Source: Quadrisphaera sp. INWT6
Lineage (GTDB): Bacteria; Actinomycetota; Actinomycetes; Actinomycetales; Quadrisphaeraceae
NCBI RefSeq assembly: GCF_015390235.1
Contig: NZ_VUOH01000005.1
Span: forward strand, 124,001 to 188,000
Length of the DNA: 64,000 bases
Reading direction: 5' to 3'
Shown here: positions 63,899 through 64,000 of the stretch, one piece after another
Numbering within the stretch: position 1 is the first letter of the stretch
Layout: each line of letters begins with the position of its first letter
Notes under the pieces: model-generated
Databases searched by the model: none
The model's input: the letters and a program-made list of their open reading frames with translations, nothing else
Told to the model about the DNA's origin: nothing
Program-made: the position numbers and the translations under genes

Positions 63899-64000
63899 TC
63901 AATGATCTTGGATCTGGTCGACCCGGGACCGCTCGTGGGTGCCAGCACCCGCCCGCTTCTGCGCGTACAACCGCCCATCGGCACGAGCAAGCAGCACCTC
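63899..64000 (-). CDS. C-terminal end of a GGDEF-type protein (continues beyond window)
   Basis: The last 33 codons visible on the minus strand read EVLLARADGRLYAQKRAGAG... and end at the stop at 63899. The 'LL-rADgrLYaqKraG' pattern is the terminal helix of GGDEF diguanylate cyclases. The rest lies beyond base 64000. Confidence 0.6.
   Translation of the reverse strand, partial: EVLLARADGRLYAQKRAGAGTHERSRVDQIQDH

Noticed and set aside
63799..63990. 63-codon minus-strand open frame near the right end
   Set aside because: It overlaps in a different frame the GGDEF C-terminal codons, which carry a recognisable terminal motif; the latter is preferred.

Overview
This is a very GC-rich window that reads as an actinobacterial chromosome. 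The supporting genes are leaderless furA-katG, a GAF-ANTAR regulator, SpoIIE-type phosphatases with a partner STAS protein and kinase, an actinobacterial (SCO6880-type) conjugation cluster and a mycothiol-type arsenate reductase. The mix of MCP-like signal proteins, a LOV phosphatase and a paired fluoride channel would fit Kineosporiaceae (Kineococcus/Quadrisphaera type). That placement is only an impression from gene content.

Region 1 (1-22 kb) looks like chromosome backbone. It holds a PAS/GAF sensor and a LOV-SpoIIE phosphatase, PEP carboxylase, a copper-type operon (membrane protein, YcnI, CopC), a soluble GAF-MCP protein, GAF-ANTAR, a transmembrane MCP, two overlapping crcB genes, furA-katG with a readable leaderless promoter, a membrane-bound EAL protein with a degenerate GGDEF, and a secreted subtilisin with a Trp-rich tail.

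Region 2 (22.2-40.5 kb) is a remnant integrative/conjugative element. At its left edge are a frameshifted tyrosine-integrase relic and a 42-nt 3' piece of tRNA-Arg(ACG). Next come a winged-helix protein whose gene contains four iteron-like palindromes, a MobC-like protein and a relaxase. The relaxase loses its C-terminus at an abrupt junction, after which lies a lower-GC two-gene insert (GIY-YIG nuclease plus DUF6119/TIGR04141 protein). The transfer genes follow as a tightly overlapping minus-strand operon: DUF4913, TraG/VirD4, VirB4, SCO6880-like, VirB6-like, VirB8-like, a small pilin-like protein and a DUF6668 ATPase-like protein. A divergent plus-strand set carries two unknown proteins, a secreted GH26-like glycosidase and a small protein, and ends at a strong hairpin. 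No second attachment site or intact tRNA-Arg is visible.

Region 3 (40.9-48.3 kb) holds a FetB-like protein, a DedA/COG4705 pair and a five-gene operon (ABC ATPase, permease, anchored Cys protein, OmpR regulator, histidine kinase). Near-identical direct repeats with matching -10 elements lie upstream of both the ABC operon and the COG4705-DedA pair, so one regulator probably controls both.

Region 4 (48.3-64 kb) is a stress and metal-resistance area: ChrB-like protein and divergent MFS, STAS protein, several small membrane proteins, PAP2 phosphatase, a decayed IS5-family copy that truncates a 2Fe-2S protein gene, a KmtR-like repressor with a P1B-4 metal ATPase, a SpoIIE phosphatase and kinase, a nucleotidyltransferase between two direct repeats, a lipoprotein, and an arsR / acr3-arsC arsenic locus with two visible operators. 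The window ends in the last codons of a GGDEF protein.
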